Assembly (NCBI GenBank): GCA_002011125.2
Contig: MTMF02000009.1
Span: forward strand, 426,006 to 490,005
Source: Candidatus Hydrothermarchaeum profundi
Lineage (GTDB): Archaea; Hydrothermarchaeota; Hydrothermarchaeia; Hydrothermarchaeales; Hydrothermarchaeaceae
Reading direction: 5' to 3'
DNA length: 64,000 nucleotides
This document shows, piece by piece, positions 26,941 through 39,320 of this stretch. Both the position numbers and the translations under genes were made by a program. The stretch's first letter is position 1. The number at the start of each line of letters is the position of its first letter. Under the pieces are notes generated by a model. It was not told the DNA's origin and searched no databases. It saw only the letters and a program-made list of their open reading frames with translations.

Positions 26941-27657
26941 TACTCTAGCAATATTTTTCCAGAGTATAAGCTCTTTAACATCCTTATTTAACTCTATTTC
27001 CTCAAATTTTTCTATGAGTTCTTTTCTCATATTAGAGTAAGGAGAATCAGATCCCGCAATTATTCTCCTTGGTCCAAGCCTCACTAAGGCCTCTTTTATC
27101 TTGTTAAGGTTCCACGCTTTCACCGTACCTAAGTATAGGTTTTTATGCTCTTCACACACCTCTATGAAATTCTCTCCACGCATATGAGCTAGGATAATAA
27201 TGGCGTCAGGGACTTCCCCAGCAAGTTTACCTATACCTTCATTAGGAGATTCCTTTTTCCCATTATCGAAAACTACAGGTACACCGTGCTCAGCAGCTTT
27301 TTTTATTACTTCTAAAACATAGGGATGATCTAGAGTAAATGCCTGAGCCGTAGGATGTAACTTAACTCCTTTTAACCCTAATTCATTAATGCTTCTTTCT
27401 AGTTCTTCTAAGGTCTTTTCTTCAAAATTAGGATCCAATCTACAAAAGCCTATAAGATGCTCAGGATATTTTTCAACTGCGGAGGAAACTGCGTTATTAG
27501 CTTTAGAAAAAGAAATACCAGGATCTATATCATTAAAAGGGAATACAATGGCTTTATCTACACCAATATCCTCCATAGAATTAACTAATTCCTCAGGAGT
27601 CAAAGTAGCCCCGTCTTTGTCGGGCCCTCCCATATGAACATGAGAATCAATTATCAT
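26929..27657 (-). CDS. Amidohydrolase family 2 TIM-barrel hydrolase or decarboxylase
   Basis: The 242-residue protein has the metal-binding H6-x-H8 of DSHVHMGG, KLHPTAQ and LAHMRGE with further His ligands, and the late AGSDSPY Asp near residue 204. This is the small amidohydrolase-2 form (COG2159-like) that includes decarboxylases and lactonases. The substrate is unknown. The last 12 bp overlap the malate dehydrogenase gene on the opposite strand. It lies 43 bp from the 5' side of the pntB coding end, and both are on the minus strand, so it could be the tail gene of the pnt transcript. Confidence 0.8.
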   Translation of the reverse strand: MIIDSHVHMGGPDKDGATLTPEELVNSMEDIGVDKAIVFPFNDIDPGISFSKANNAVSSAVEKYPEHLIGFCRLDPNFEEKTLEELERSINELGLKGVKLHPTAQAFTLDHPYVLEVIKKAAEHGVPVVFDNGKKESPNEGIGKLAGEVPDAIIILAHMRGENFIEVCEEHKNLYLGTVKAWNLNKIKEALVRLGPRRIIAGSDSPYSNMRKELIEKFEEIELNKDVKELILWKNIARVLKM

Positions 27658-27700
27658 AGAATAAAAAGGAATATGACAATAAGGTTATATATTTTTCTAG

Positions 27701-29077
27701 TCACAATTGCCTAATTTCATTTAATAGCCGGGTACATACTTCACGAGCATCCCCAAAAAGCATCATTGTATTCTTTTTATAAAATAACTCATTATCTATT
27801 CCTGCGTATCCCGGGTTGAGGCTACGCTTTATTACAATAATATTATGAGCTTTGTCTACATCTAAGATAGGCATACCATACAGAGGGCTATTAACATCGT
27901 GACGAGCTACAGGATTTACAATATCATTTGCACCAACAACTAAAACAACATCAGTTCTACTAAACTCAGGGTTAATTTCCTCCATGCTATACATTTTATC
28001 ATAGGGGACCTCTGCTTCAGCAAGCAAAACATTCATATGCCCCGGCATTCTCCCAGCAACTGGATGAATTGCAAACTTAACTTCTACTCCTCGTTTCTCA
28101 AGCTGTTCAGCGATCTCGCTTACCACATGCTGTGCTCTCGCTGCAGCCATACCATACCCTGGAACTATAACTAGAGAACGAGCATACACTAACATAGTTG
28201 CTGCTTCCTCAATTCCAATTGAGTTAACGTTCTTTTCTTCAGATTTAAAAGATACTCCTCTATCTTCAAAAACACCAAACAATATATTTTTTAATGAACG
28301 ATTCATCGCTTTACTCATAATCCTTGTGAGTATAATACCTGAAGCTCCAACAAGTGCGCCTGAGATAATTAAAATATTATTCATAATTACAAACCCGGTC
28401 GCAGAAGCTGCGATCCCTGAAAAAGAATTCAGGAGAGCTATCGCTACTGGCATATCAGCTCCTCCTATCGGAATTACGAATAATATACCTAAAACTAATG
28501 AAAGCCCGATGAGAAAAAGAAATATTAATGGTTCTCTGCGAAGCATGATAAGATATCCTGACCCAATGAGAAAAGATAAGAATAATGATACGCTAAAATA
28601 CTGGTGAAGAGGGATTTTTATTGGTTTCAATGAAATTATTTTTTGTAATTTTCCAAATGCGATCATACTACCTGAAAAGGTAATCCCGCCTATAAATAGC
28701 CCGAGTACTATAGTGACTAACATATAAGGAGGTATAAAATCCTCCTTGGACATCCAAAACTCTCCAACTGAGATAATTGCAGACGCTCCTCCCCCAAAAC
28801 CATTAAAAAGTCCTACCATTTGAGGCATTGCAGTCATTTTCACTTTCTTAGCTGCAATTGCCCCCAGAATAGATCCTATAATTAGTCCAAGTAAAATAAT
28901 TTGATAATCTATTATAGACTTATTTAAAAGTGTTACTACTATAGCAATAAACATTCCGGTAGAGGCACGTAAGTTGCCTCTGCGAGCAGTTATTGGAGAA
29001 CCTAAGTCATGTAAACCGATAATGAATAGCGAGGCAGAAACAAGGTATGCTATCTCTACTAATGCTTGAACGTTCAT
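27701..29077 (-). CDS. pntB: NAD(P) transhydrogenase subunit beta
   Basis: PntB contains the beta part of the proton-translocating membrane domain (about eight helices, residues 1-255) and the NADP(H)-binding domain III (about 285-458). Domain III has VPGYGMAAARAQH, HPVAGRMPGHMNVLLAEA and DVVLVVGANDIVNP, all family signatures. The enzyme couples hydride transfer between NADH and NADP+ to proton movement. It overlaps PntAB by 4 bp. The order pntAA, pntAB, pntB on one strand gives the complete three-gene complex. Confidence 0.97.
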   Translation of the reverse strand: MNVQALVEIAYLVSASLFIIGLHDLGSPITARRGNLRASTGMFIAIVVTLLNKSIIDYQIILLGLIIGSILGAIAAKKVKMTAMPQMVGLFNGFGGGASAIISVGEFWMSKEDFIPPYMLVTIVLGLFIGGITFSGSMIAFGKLQKIISLKPIKIPLHQYFSVSLFLSFLIGSGYLIMLRREPLIFLFLIGLSLVLGILFVIPIGGADMPVAIALLNSFSGIAASATGFVIMNNILIISGALVGASGIILTRIMSKAMNRSLKNILFGVFEDRGVSFKSEEKNVNSIGIEEAATMLVYARSLVIVPGYGMAAARAQHVVSEIAEQLEKRGVEVKFAIHPVAGRMPGHMNVLLAEAEVPYDKMYSMEEINPEFSRTDVVLVVGANDIVNPVARHDVNSPLYGMPILDVDKAHNIIVIKRSLNPGYAGIDNELFYKKNTMMLFGDAREVCTRLLNEIRQL

Positions 29078-29361
29078 TCCCTTCCCCTTTTGAACATTTT
29101 AAGCATACGGTCTGTAACCAAGAATCCTCCTACTACATTTATAGTTGCAAGTATTATAGCTAATAGCCCTAATATCTTCAAAGCTCCTTTTTCCTGAGAA
29201 CCCGCCGTTACTAGAGCTCCTATTAATACTATCCCAGAGATAGCATTTGCACCTGACATAAGGGGAGTATGGAGCGTAGGAGGAACCTTTCTAATAACTT
29301 CAAATCCAACAAATATTGCCAAAATAAAAATATACAAGCCTGTTATTATTGCATCAACCAT
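29074..29361 (-). CDS. pntAB: NAD(P) transhydrogenase subunit alpha 2 (membrane part)
   Basis: A 95-residue membrane protein with three to four helices, containing HTPLMSGANAISGIVLIGAL and the C-terminal ATINVVGGFLVTDRML. These match the alpha-2 subunit, which supplies part of the proton channel of split transhydrogenases. It lies 13 bp after PntAA and overlaps PntB by 4 bp. Confidence 0.95.
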   Translation of the reverse strand: MVDAIITGLYIFILAIFVGFEVIRKVPPTLHTPLMSGANAISGIVLIGALVTAGSQEKGALKILGLLAIILATINVVGGFLVTDRMLKMFKRGRE

Positions 29362-29374
29362 TTAGTCGCTTCAC

Positions 29375-30511
29375 CTACTGAACTTCGCCTAACTTTCTTA
29401 GAACTTCCTCATTCCTAATCACGCCGTTGTATACAATGCAAGACCTATTTATTATTTCATCAGCAAAGTCTATTCTTAATTTGCCATCCCTTACTATATA
29501 TTGTAAAAAGGAAGATATGTTATTTGAGTACATTTCACTAGCATGAACTTGCATTGAGGAAGGTAAATTAATAGCTCCTATGATTTTGACTCCATTATAA
29601 ACTACCTCTTTTCCAGCTATAGTTAACTCGCAATTACCGCCTCGTTCTGCAGCCAAATCTACTATCACCGATCCGGGCTTCATCTTTTTAACCATGTCTT
29701 TTGTTATAAGCACTGGCGCTTTTTTCCCATAAACCGAAGCAGTCGTTATTATGACATCGTACATTTCTATATATTGAGCTAATATCTCTTGTTCACGAAT
29801 TTTAGTCTCTTCAGAGACCTCCTTTATATAACCCTCTTCATCAGAATTTTCTTTAACTATAGTTATTTCTAAGAACTTTGCTCCAACGCTTTCGACTTCC
29901 TCTTTTACTTCAGGCCTTACATCAAAAGCCTCTACAACAGCCCCTAAACGCTTAGCTGTTGCTATCGCCTGTAGGCCTGCAACACCTGCTCCTATGACCA
30001 AAACTTTAATAGGCACAGTAGTTCCTGCCGCTGTTATCATCATGGGAAAAAGCTTTCCAATCGAATCTGCTGCAATTATAACGGACTTGTATCCTGCTAG
30101 ATTAGCTTGCGATGTTAAAGCATCCATATTTTGGGCTCTACTTATTCTTGGTATCATATCCATGCTAAAAGTGTTAATATTCCTAGATGCCAAAAGCTTG
30201 ACCAATTTTAGATTTACAAAGGGATCAATAAAACCTATAATAGTAGAACCGGACCGAAGCGTTTCTATTTCCTTCTGCCTAGGGGGTCTAATCTTTAGTA
30301 TAATATCAGATTCCCCCCAGATTTTTTTTACATCAGAAATGATTTGAGCGCCCATCTCAACATACTGATAGTCATAAAAAAATGATTTTTCTCCAGCCCC
30401 TGATTCTACCCATACCTTGAATCTTTTTTTTAAAAGTTTGCTTACCGCTGATGGAACCAAAGCAACTCTATTTTCTCCGGGATCTACTTCTTTTGGAACC
30501 GCTATAATCAT
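29375..30511 (-). CDS. pntAA: NAD(P) transhydrogenase subunit alpha 1 (NAD-binding)
   Basis: The 378-residue soluble domain I binds NAD(H). MIIAVPKEVDPGENRVALVPS opens it in the manner of the alanine dehydrogenase/transhydrogenase family, and LVIGAGVAGLQAIATAKRLGAVVEAFDVR is the Rossmann loop with the acidic end typical of NAD. It lacks an attached membrane domain, fitting the split subunit form. AAGGTG stands 7 bp before the ATG. It diverges from the isocitrate dehydrogenase gene over 81 bp, which suggests coordinated NADP control. Confidence 0.95.
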   Translation of the reverse strand: MIIAVPKEVDPGENRVALVPSAVSKLLKKRFKVWVESGAGEKSFFYDYQYVEMGAQIISDVKKIWGESDIILKIRPPRQKEIETLRSGSTIIGFIDPFVNLKLVKLLASRNINTFSMDMIPRISRAQNMDALTSQANLAGYKSVIIAADSIGKLFPMMITAAGTTVPIKVLVIGAGVAGLQAIATAKRLGAVVEAFDVRPEVKEEVESVGAKFLEITIVKENSDEEGYIKEVSEETKIREQEILAQYIEMYDVIITTASVYGKKAPVLITKDMVKKMKPGSVIVDLAAERGGNCELTIAGKEVVYNGVKIIGAINLPSSMQVHASEMYSNNISSFLQYIVRDGKLRIDFADEIINRSCIVYNGVIRNEEVLRKLGEVQ

Positions 30512-30592
30512 TTTATTTCACCTTATATTCAAAATATTCTTAGGATGTATAAAAAAATTCATAAAAAATTTGAAATACCCTCGCGATAAAAT

Positions 30593-31863
30593 ATGGCTAT
30601 GAAATTTGAAAAATTAGAACCTCCAAGCGATGGTAAAAGAATAAGAGTTAAGAAAGGTAAACTCATCGTCCCTGATAACCCAATAATACCAGTAATTTAT
30701 GGTGACGGCATAGGTCCTGAAGTAGTAGAAGTTGCTATTAATGTTCTTTCAGCGGCCGTAGATCACGCTTATCAAGGAAATAAAAAGATAAAATGGCTTG
30801 AAGTATTTGCAGGGAATAGGGCTAAAGAACTTTATGGAGAACTATTACCAGAAGAAACATTAAAGGCCATAAAGCACTATTGTGTAGCTTTGAAGGGTCC
30901 TTTAACAACCCCTATAGGAGGAGGTTTTAGAAGTCTAAATGTTACATTACGTCAGACGTTAGATCTTTATGCCTGTGTGAGACCTGTCTATTATCTAGAA
31001 GGGGTTCCTAGCCCAGTAAAACATCCTGAAAAAATGAATATAGTTATTTTTAGGGAAAATACTGAGGATGTTTACGCTGGTATTGAGTGGAAGAAAGATA
31101 GTGAAGATGCAAAAAAAATTATAGAGTTCTTATACCAAGAATTTGGAATAAGAATTAGGGAAGACTCTGGTATAGGAGTGAAACCGATCAGCGAGTTTGG
31201 AACAAAGAGGCTGGTAAGAAAAGCTATTCAATATGCTATAGATATGAGGAGGAAAAGTGTGACCCTTGTTCACAAAGGGAATATCATGAAATATACAGAA
31301 GGTGCTTTTAGGGACTGGGGATATGAAGTTGCGAAAGATGAATTTGACGACAGGATTATTACCGAACAAGAACTGTGGGAGAAATACGATGGAAAACAGC
31401 CTGAAGAAAAGATTGTAATAAAAGATAGACTTGCTGATAACATGTTCCAACAAATTCTTACTAGGACTGAGGAATATGATGTATTAGCGATGCCAAATTT
31501 GAATGGAGATTACTTTAGTGATGCCGCTGCAGCTCAGGTGGGAGGCCTTGGAGTAGCCCCTGGGGGAAATATTGGGGACTACATTGGTATATTCGAAGCT
31601 ACACATGGCACTGCCCCAAAATATGCTGGACTTAATAAAGTAAATCCAATATCAATTATACTATCTGGAGTAATGATGCTTGAATATATAGGATGGAACG
31701 AAGCAGCCAAACTAATAGTTAAAGGAATTAAAAAAACGGTTAAACAGAAATTAGTAACCTACGACCTCGCAAGACAGATGAAAGATGCAACCGAAGTTAA
31801 AACTGCAGAATTCGGTAATTATGTAATAAAAAATATAAAAGAGACAAAACTTTTTAAGAGAAT

Positions 31864-31867
<4 letters not shown>
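30593..31867 (+). CDS. icd: Isocitrate dehydrogenase (NADP-type)
   Basis: The beta-decarboxylating dehydrogenase makes 2-oxoglutarate, the acceptor for the ammonia-assimilating genes further along. [29 protein letters not shown] contains the Ser and Arg ligands of isocitrate, [14 protein letters not shown] the conserved loop, and [14 protein letters not shown] the adenine region. At 424 residues it matches bacterial-type homodimeric Icd. The start is ATG 30593 with a second in-frame ATG two codons later, and no Shine-Dalgarno is seen. Its last 4 bp overlap the convergent dehydrogenase gene. Confidence 0.94.
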
Positions 31868-35217
<3,350 letters not shown>

Positions 35218-35266
35218 ACCCGGTATCCTCAAAGTGATAACATAAAAAAAAATTGAGATAATTATT

Positions 35267-35740
35267 TTAAATCCTTATACCGTGTTCTTCTTTCACTGTA
35301 TTAAGCACTATCATCGTATATGTTCTTTTAACATGTTTAGTTGCTAGAATTTTTTTTACAAAATCATTTAGAGAAGAGCGGCTTTTAAATTTGGCAACTA
35401 TCATAGCATCATACTCCCCTGTCACATCATAGACCGCCGTAGCATTCGGCTCTTTCGCGATTTGCTCTTCTATCTCCGGGAGATGACCACCTTCAACCAT
35501 TACCCCTATTAGTGCTACAATATCGTATCCCAGCTTAGAATAATCTATGTCTGGAATAAATCCTCTTATAACTTTATTCTCTTTAAGCTTGCTTACTCTG
35601 TTATATACTGTGCCCTCAGCAACTCCAAGCTTCTCGGCTATCTCACGATAGCTTTTTCTAGCATCAGCTTGAAGTTCTCTAATTATTTTTAAATCCAACT
35701 CGTCGATTTTTACCATGGACTTGAAATGTCCTCTGCCCAT
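35267..35740 (-). CDS. Lrp/AsnC-family transcription regulator
   Basis: The 157-residue regulator has a helix-turn-helix (about residues 12-60, with LDLKIIRELQADARKSYREI) and a C-terminal RAM ligand-binding domain. The first ATG (35740) has no ribosome site; a second at 35716 gives the N-terminus usual for relatives and has GAGG 13 bp before it. It is on the same strand as the Nfn-like operon, 49 bp away, and precedes the glutamine synthetase region, so amino acid or nitrogen control is plausible. Confidence 0.93.
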   Translation of the reverse strand: MGRGHFKSMVKIDELDLKIIRELQADARKSYREIAEKLGVAEGTVYNRVSKLKENKVIRGFIPDIDYSKLGYDIVALIGVMVEGGHLPEIEEQIAKEPNATAVYDVTGEYDAMIVAKFKSRSSLNDFVKKILATKHVKRTYTMIVLNTVKEEHGIRI

Positions 35741-35761
35741 TATTAATTTTTTCTAAAGAGT

Positions 35762-36304
35762 CTATTTTATTGCTTTTACTCTTAACTTCGCAAAATCTTC
35801 TTTTATTTCAACTTTATACCCCATACTAGGGAGTACTACCTCCAAAAAGGTTTTAACAAATCTTTTTGTAAGATCAGAAAATAAGATAAGCGTGAATTCA
35901 TTTTCTGAGGCTTTGTTTAACTTAAAAAAATTGCATGCCTCAAGTCTTTTAAGAACACCCTCTGCCGTGGGCACCTGCGATGAAAATTGCTCAGAATGAG
36001 ATTTAGCTACTTTTAAGTGATCTTCCCAAAATTTTTCTTTATCGGGAGAAGATTCTATAAATTTTAAGAATAGGAGAAAATGATCTACATCAAGAATTAT
36101 ATGTTCCCCGCTGGATAACATATCAACATAAATTTTAATTCTTTCGCTTCCAAATTCGTCAACAATTTTCTTATTCTCGCTGTAAAATCTGAGAGCCCTT
36201 CTAAAAACTCCACTCTGGGAGAGCTTCATATCTCTCCTTAACTTTTCAAGAAGAGACATTGTTTCTGAGTCTAAAGATATTGTGATTCTAGTTGGAACCC
36301 TCAT
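35762..36304 (-). CDS. Ribbon-helix-helix DNA-binding protein with extra C-terminal domain
   Basis: Residues 1-45 form a ribbon-helix-helix: RVPTRITISLDSETMSLLEKL is the strand plus first helix, and SQSGVFRRALRFY the second helix. Residues about 60-180 form a separate alpha/beta domain rich in Phe and Lys, with FLVVLPSM-like hydrophobic strands at the end. It lacks the metal-binding histidines of NikR. The start is ATG 36304, or TTG 36325. It lies upstream of and divergent from glutamine synthetase, so it may regulate that gene. The C-terminal domain does not match a family I can name. Confidence 0.72.
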   Translation of the reverse strand: MRVPTRITISLDSETMSLLEKLRRDMKLSQSGVFRRALRFYSENKKIVDEFGSERIKIYVDMLSSGEHIILDVDHFLLFLKFIESSPDKEKFWEDHLKVAKSHSEQFSSQVPTAEGVLKRLEACNFFKLNKASENEFTLILFSDLTKRFVKTFLEVVLPSMGYKVEIKEDFAKLRVKAIK

Positions 36305-36627
36305 TGGAATAATAGTTGTTACCAAATAGTATAAATTTCATTCTATTCAGAGCTAATTTGAAGAAAATACTATTATTACTGATTTAATTGACATTTCTAT
36401 TTCAAAATAATTAAAATTTCTTTGACGTAGATGGTCTTGAGAATCAAGTAATAGAATAAAGGTTTATTCTACGCCGAAAAAATGACACGTTCAAAGAATG
36501 AGTGAGTATAATCAAAGGATTTCTGAACATTTCATAATTTTTCTTAAAAAGTTTTATATATGTCTTCAATTTTTTCTACAATGTTTTGTGGTTTCATAAA
36601 TATTCCACATGTGTGAGGTGAATATGT
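36305..36627. promoter_or_regulatory. Divergent regulatory region of the RHH gene and glnA
   Basis: This AT-rich 323-bp non-coding stretch separates the ribbon-helix-helix regulator (minus) from glnA (plus). On the plus strand TTTATATA (36553-36560) is a good TATA element that would start transcription near 36585, followed by GAGGTG (36615-36620) 7 bp from the glnA start. ATAGAATAAAGGTTTATTCTACG (36452-36474) contains an imperfect inverted repeat (TAGAATAAA / TTTATTCTA) that could be an operator. No other gene is seen. Confidence 0.6.
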
Positions 36628-38001
36628 ATGGCGCGAATAAAAAGCGGATATTCTGATGAAGAAAAACAAAATGCTTTAGAATGTGCTAAAAAAGAGGACG
36701 TAAAATTTGTAAGACTACAGTTTACCGACATTAAGGGTACGTTAAAAAGCACTGCAATTCTAGTTAACGACCTTGAAGACGTATTAGATAATGGGCAAGG
36801 CTTTGATGGCTCTTCTATTTTAGGATACACGCCAATACATGAGTCTGATATGCTGTTAGTGCCTGACCCAAATACCTTCTCAATACTTCCTTGGAGACCC
36901 TCCCCTAAAAGAGTGGCAAGACTTATATGTGACGTATATCATCCTGACGGCAGACGATTCGAAGGAGACCCACGCTATGTAGCTCAAAGAGCTCTCGAAG
37001 AAGCTAAGAAAATGGGGTATATCTTTAACTGTGGTCCAGAACTGGAGTTTTTCCTATTCAAAAAGGAATTTAACCCTGCATTTGGTCCAGAAACCGTGGA
37101 TCATGGAGGCTACTTTGACTTCCATCCACTAGACCTTGCTGAAGACATCCGTAGAGAGATGGTTTTCGACTTAGAAAAATTTGGAATAAGAGTTGAGATG
37201 AGTCACCATGAAGTCTCTCCAAGTCAATATGAAGTAGATTTTCAATATGATAATCTTGTCAAAACGGCGGATAATGTAGTAACATATAAAATGGTAGCGA
37301 AAACGATAGCCCATCTTAACAACTACATAGCAACGTTTATGCCGAAACCTATCTATGGAATCAATGGGTCTGGAATGCATACTCACCAGAGCTTATGGGA
37401 TATTAAAGAAAATAGAAACGCCTTTTATGATCCTGAAAGAAAGAGAGCAGATGCTATGTCTGATATTTTTCTATATTTCATTGGAGGTTTATTAAATCAT
37501 GCTAAAGCTCTTTCAGCAATAGTTGCTCCAACTGTAAACTCATATAAAAGGCTAGTACCAGGATATGAAGCTCCCGTATACATTTCATGGGCTCATAAAA
37601 ACAGGTCAGCTCTAATACGGGTGCCAGAATATTTCCCAGGCATGGAAAAAGCTATGAGAGCAGAGTTCAGGTGTCCAGATCCAAGTTGCAATCCATATCT
37701 GGCATTCGCTGCCATGTGCGCTGCCGGACTTGATGGAATAAGGAAAAAAATTACGCCTCCTGATCCTGTAGAAGCAGATATATTCGAAATGAGTCCCAAG
37801 GAAAAAGCAGAACGCGGTATAGAATCATTACCAAGCACTCTTAAGGAGGCTCTTAACGAGCTGGAAAATGACAAAGTAATTCAGAAAGCCCTAGGAAACC
37901 ACGTATATACAAATTATATGAAAATTAAAAATCAGGAATGGGATGAATATAGAATGTCTGTATCTCAATGGGAACTTGAAAAATATCTAAAGTTCTGTTA
38001 A
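36628..38001 (+). CDS. glnA: Glutamine synthetase type I
   Basis: GlnA makes glutamine from glutamate, ammonia and ATP. GFDGSSILGYTPIHESDM, PELEFFLFK, HHEVSPSQYEVDF and INGSGMHTHQSLW are the metal and nucleotide sites, and APVYISWAHKNRSALIRVP the substrate site. At 457 residues it resembles the GSI-alpha type and lacks the insertion and tyrosine motif of adenylylated enzymes. The ATG has GAGGTG 7 bp upstream. A hairpin followed by Ts (38012-38042) lies behind the stop. The split glutamate synthase genes follow on the same strand, so this block performs ammonia assimilation. Confidence 0.97.
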   Translation: MARIKSGYSDEEKQNALECAKKEDVKFVRLQFTDIKGTLKSTAILVNDLEDVLDNGQGFDGSSILGYTPIHESDMLLVPDPNTFSILPWRPSPKRVARLICDVYHPDGRRFEGDPRYVAQRALEEAKKMGYIFNCGPELEFFLFKKEFNPAFGPETVDHGGYFDFHPLDLAEDIRREMVFDLEKFGIRVEMSHHEVSPSQYEVDFQYDNLVKTADNVVTYKMVAKTIAHLNNYIATFMPKPIYGINGSGMHTHQSLWDIKENRNAFYDPERKRADAMSDIFLYFIGGLLNHAKALSAIVAPTVNSYKRLVPGYEAPVYISWAHKNRSALIRVPEYFPGMEKAMRAEFRCPDPSCNPYLAFAAMCAAGLDGIRKKITPPDPVEADIFEMSPKEKAERGIESLPSTLKEALNELENDKVIQKALGNHVYTNYMKIKNQEWDEYRMSVSQWELEKYLKFC

Positions 38002-38011
38002 AATGTATATC

Positions 38012-38042
38012 AGGGGTGCCATAGTGGTCTCCCCTCTTTTTT
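38012..38042 (+). terminator. Probable transcription terminator after glnA
   Basis: AGGGG (38012-38016) pairs with CCCCT (38031-38035), with an inner CCA/TGG pairing, followed by TCTTTTTTAT. Hairpins plus T-runs are bacterial-like, but archaeal RNA polymerase also stops at T-runs, so this is a reasonable end of the glnA message. Confidence 0.6.
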
Positions 38043-38110
38043 ATATATTTAAGAGAGTTTATGAACTTTTCACAAATAATTTTATAAATTAATTTTTGTA
38101 GTTATCAACT

Positions 38111-38133
38111 CCTCTAATTAGAAAAATTAGGGG
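38111..38133. promoter_or_regulatory. Inverted repeat in the gltB1 leader
   Basis: CCTCTAATT (38111-38119) and AATTAGGGG (38125-38133) are complementary with one mismatch, around 5 bases, only 11 bp ahead of the gltB1 ATG and about 25 bp after a TATA-like TTTATAAATT (38081-38090). The position suits an operator covering the transcription start or a leader hairpin. No protein can be assigned. Confidence 0.5.
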
Positions 38134-38144
38134 TATAAATTAGG

Positions 38145-39320
38145 ATGAATACTTATAAATTTACAAAAAGATCGAATTATGCCTTTAGAGACTCTGGCGC
38201 CTGCGGGATTACTGCATTATTCAATTTAGATTTAGAACCAGTAAGTGGAGAAAAAATAAAGGACATGATCTGTGTAATGCGGGAGAGGGAAAATGGACAA
38301 GGCGCTGGATTCTCGGTCTATGGACTTTTTCCGGAATATCAAGATCAGTATTGCATTCAGCTTATACTTGAAGATATCCCAGAACGCCCTCCTGCCAAAG
38401 AAAGGGTAGAAGACTTCCTCTCTTCATGCACTGATATCGTAAAGGAGGAAAAGGTACCAGTGGATTCAAATGTTTTCAGGGAGTATCCTCTCGTATGGAG
38501 ATTCTTTGTTGAACCTAAGTGTGTCTCTGGAGAAGAAGACGATATGATGAAGAATATCATGATGTACATAAATGACAGGATTGACGGCGCCTTTTGTATG
38601 AGCGGCGGTAAGAATATGGCAGTATTTAAGGGTGTAGGCTGGTCGGACGAAATTGCAAAATTTTACAGGATTGAAGACTTGAAAGGTTATATGTGGAGTT
38701 TTCATTCACGTTTTCCAACAAACACGCCAGGATGGTGGGGTGGTGCTCATCCGTTTTCTATACTGGGCCATGCAGTTATCCATAACGGCGAGATCACGTC
38801 CTACGGAACAAACGTGGAATACCTAAGGGAACTTGGGTATACGTGTACATTGATGACCGACACAGAGCCTCTGATTTATATTTTCGACTATATAGTCAGG
38901 AAAAGCGGGTATCCATATAAAATAGCACTTCAAACTGCCACAATGGCAATGGCTCCTCCATATTGGAGGGATATTGATAGAATGGATCCCATTCTGAAAA
39001 AATGGGTTGCCTCTATTAGAATAACGCATAGGTGGGCCATGGCTAATGGTCCTTTTAGTATCGTATTAACAACCAATATGCCAAGACCTACTATGATCGG
39101 ACATTCGGACAGAAAAAAACTTAGACCGCTAATTGCAGCTCTTTCTGAAGATGAAAAGACATTTTATTTAGCAAGCGAACTCAACGCTATTCACGAAGTG
39201 GATAATACAAGCAACTACTGGCAACCAGACCCTGGAAGACCGGTTATTGCAACTGAAGACGGAGTAATGTTGAAAGGATCTGATAGGGATATCTATAAAT
39301 TTGCGGAGGTTCTTAAGTGA
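38145..39320 (+). CDS. Archaeal-type split glutamate synthase, glutamine amidotransferase subunit
   Basis: This is the amidotransferase (class II, N-terminal nucleophile) part of glutamate synthase as a separate 391-residue protein. SGACGITALF places the nucleophile at C20, implying removal of a 19-residue leader before activity; SFHSRFPTNTPGWWGGAHPF and VIHNGEITSYGTNVEYL are the glutamine-binding segments. It passes ammonia to the synthase subunit encoded next (4-bp overlap). Confidence 0.93.
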   Translation: MNTYKFTKRSNYAFRDSGACGITALFNLDLEPVSGEKIKDMICVMRERENGQGAGFSVYGLFPEYQDQYCIQLILEDIPERPPAKERVEDFLSSCTDIVKEEKVPVDSNVFREYPLVWRFFVEPKCVSGEEDDMMKNIMMYINDRIDGAFCMSGGKNMAVFKGVGWSDEIAKFYRIEDLKGYMWSFHSRFPTNTPGWWGGAHPFSILGHAVIHNGEITSYGTNVEYLRELGYTCTLMTDTEPLIYIFDYIVRKSGYPYKIALQTATMAMAPPYWRDIDRMDPILKKWVASIRITHRWAMANGPFSIVLTTNMPRPTMIGHSDRKKLRPLIAALSEDEKTFYLASELNAIHEVDNTSNYWQPDPGRPVIATEDGVMLKGSDRDIYKFAEVLK

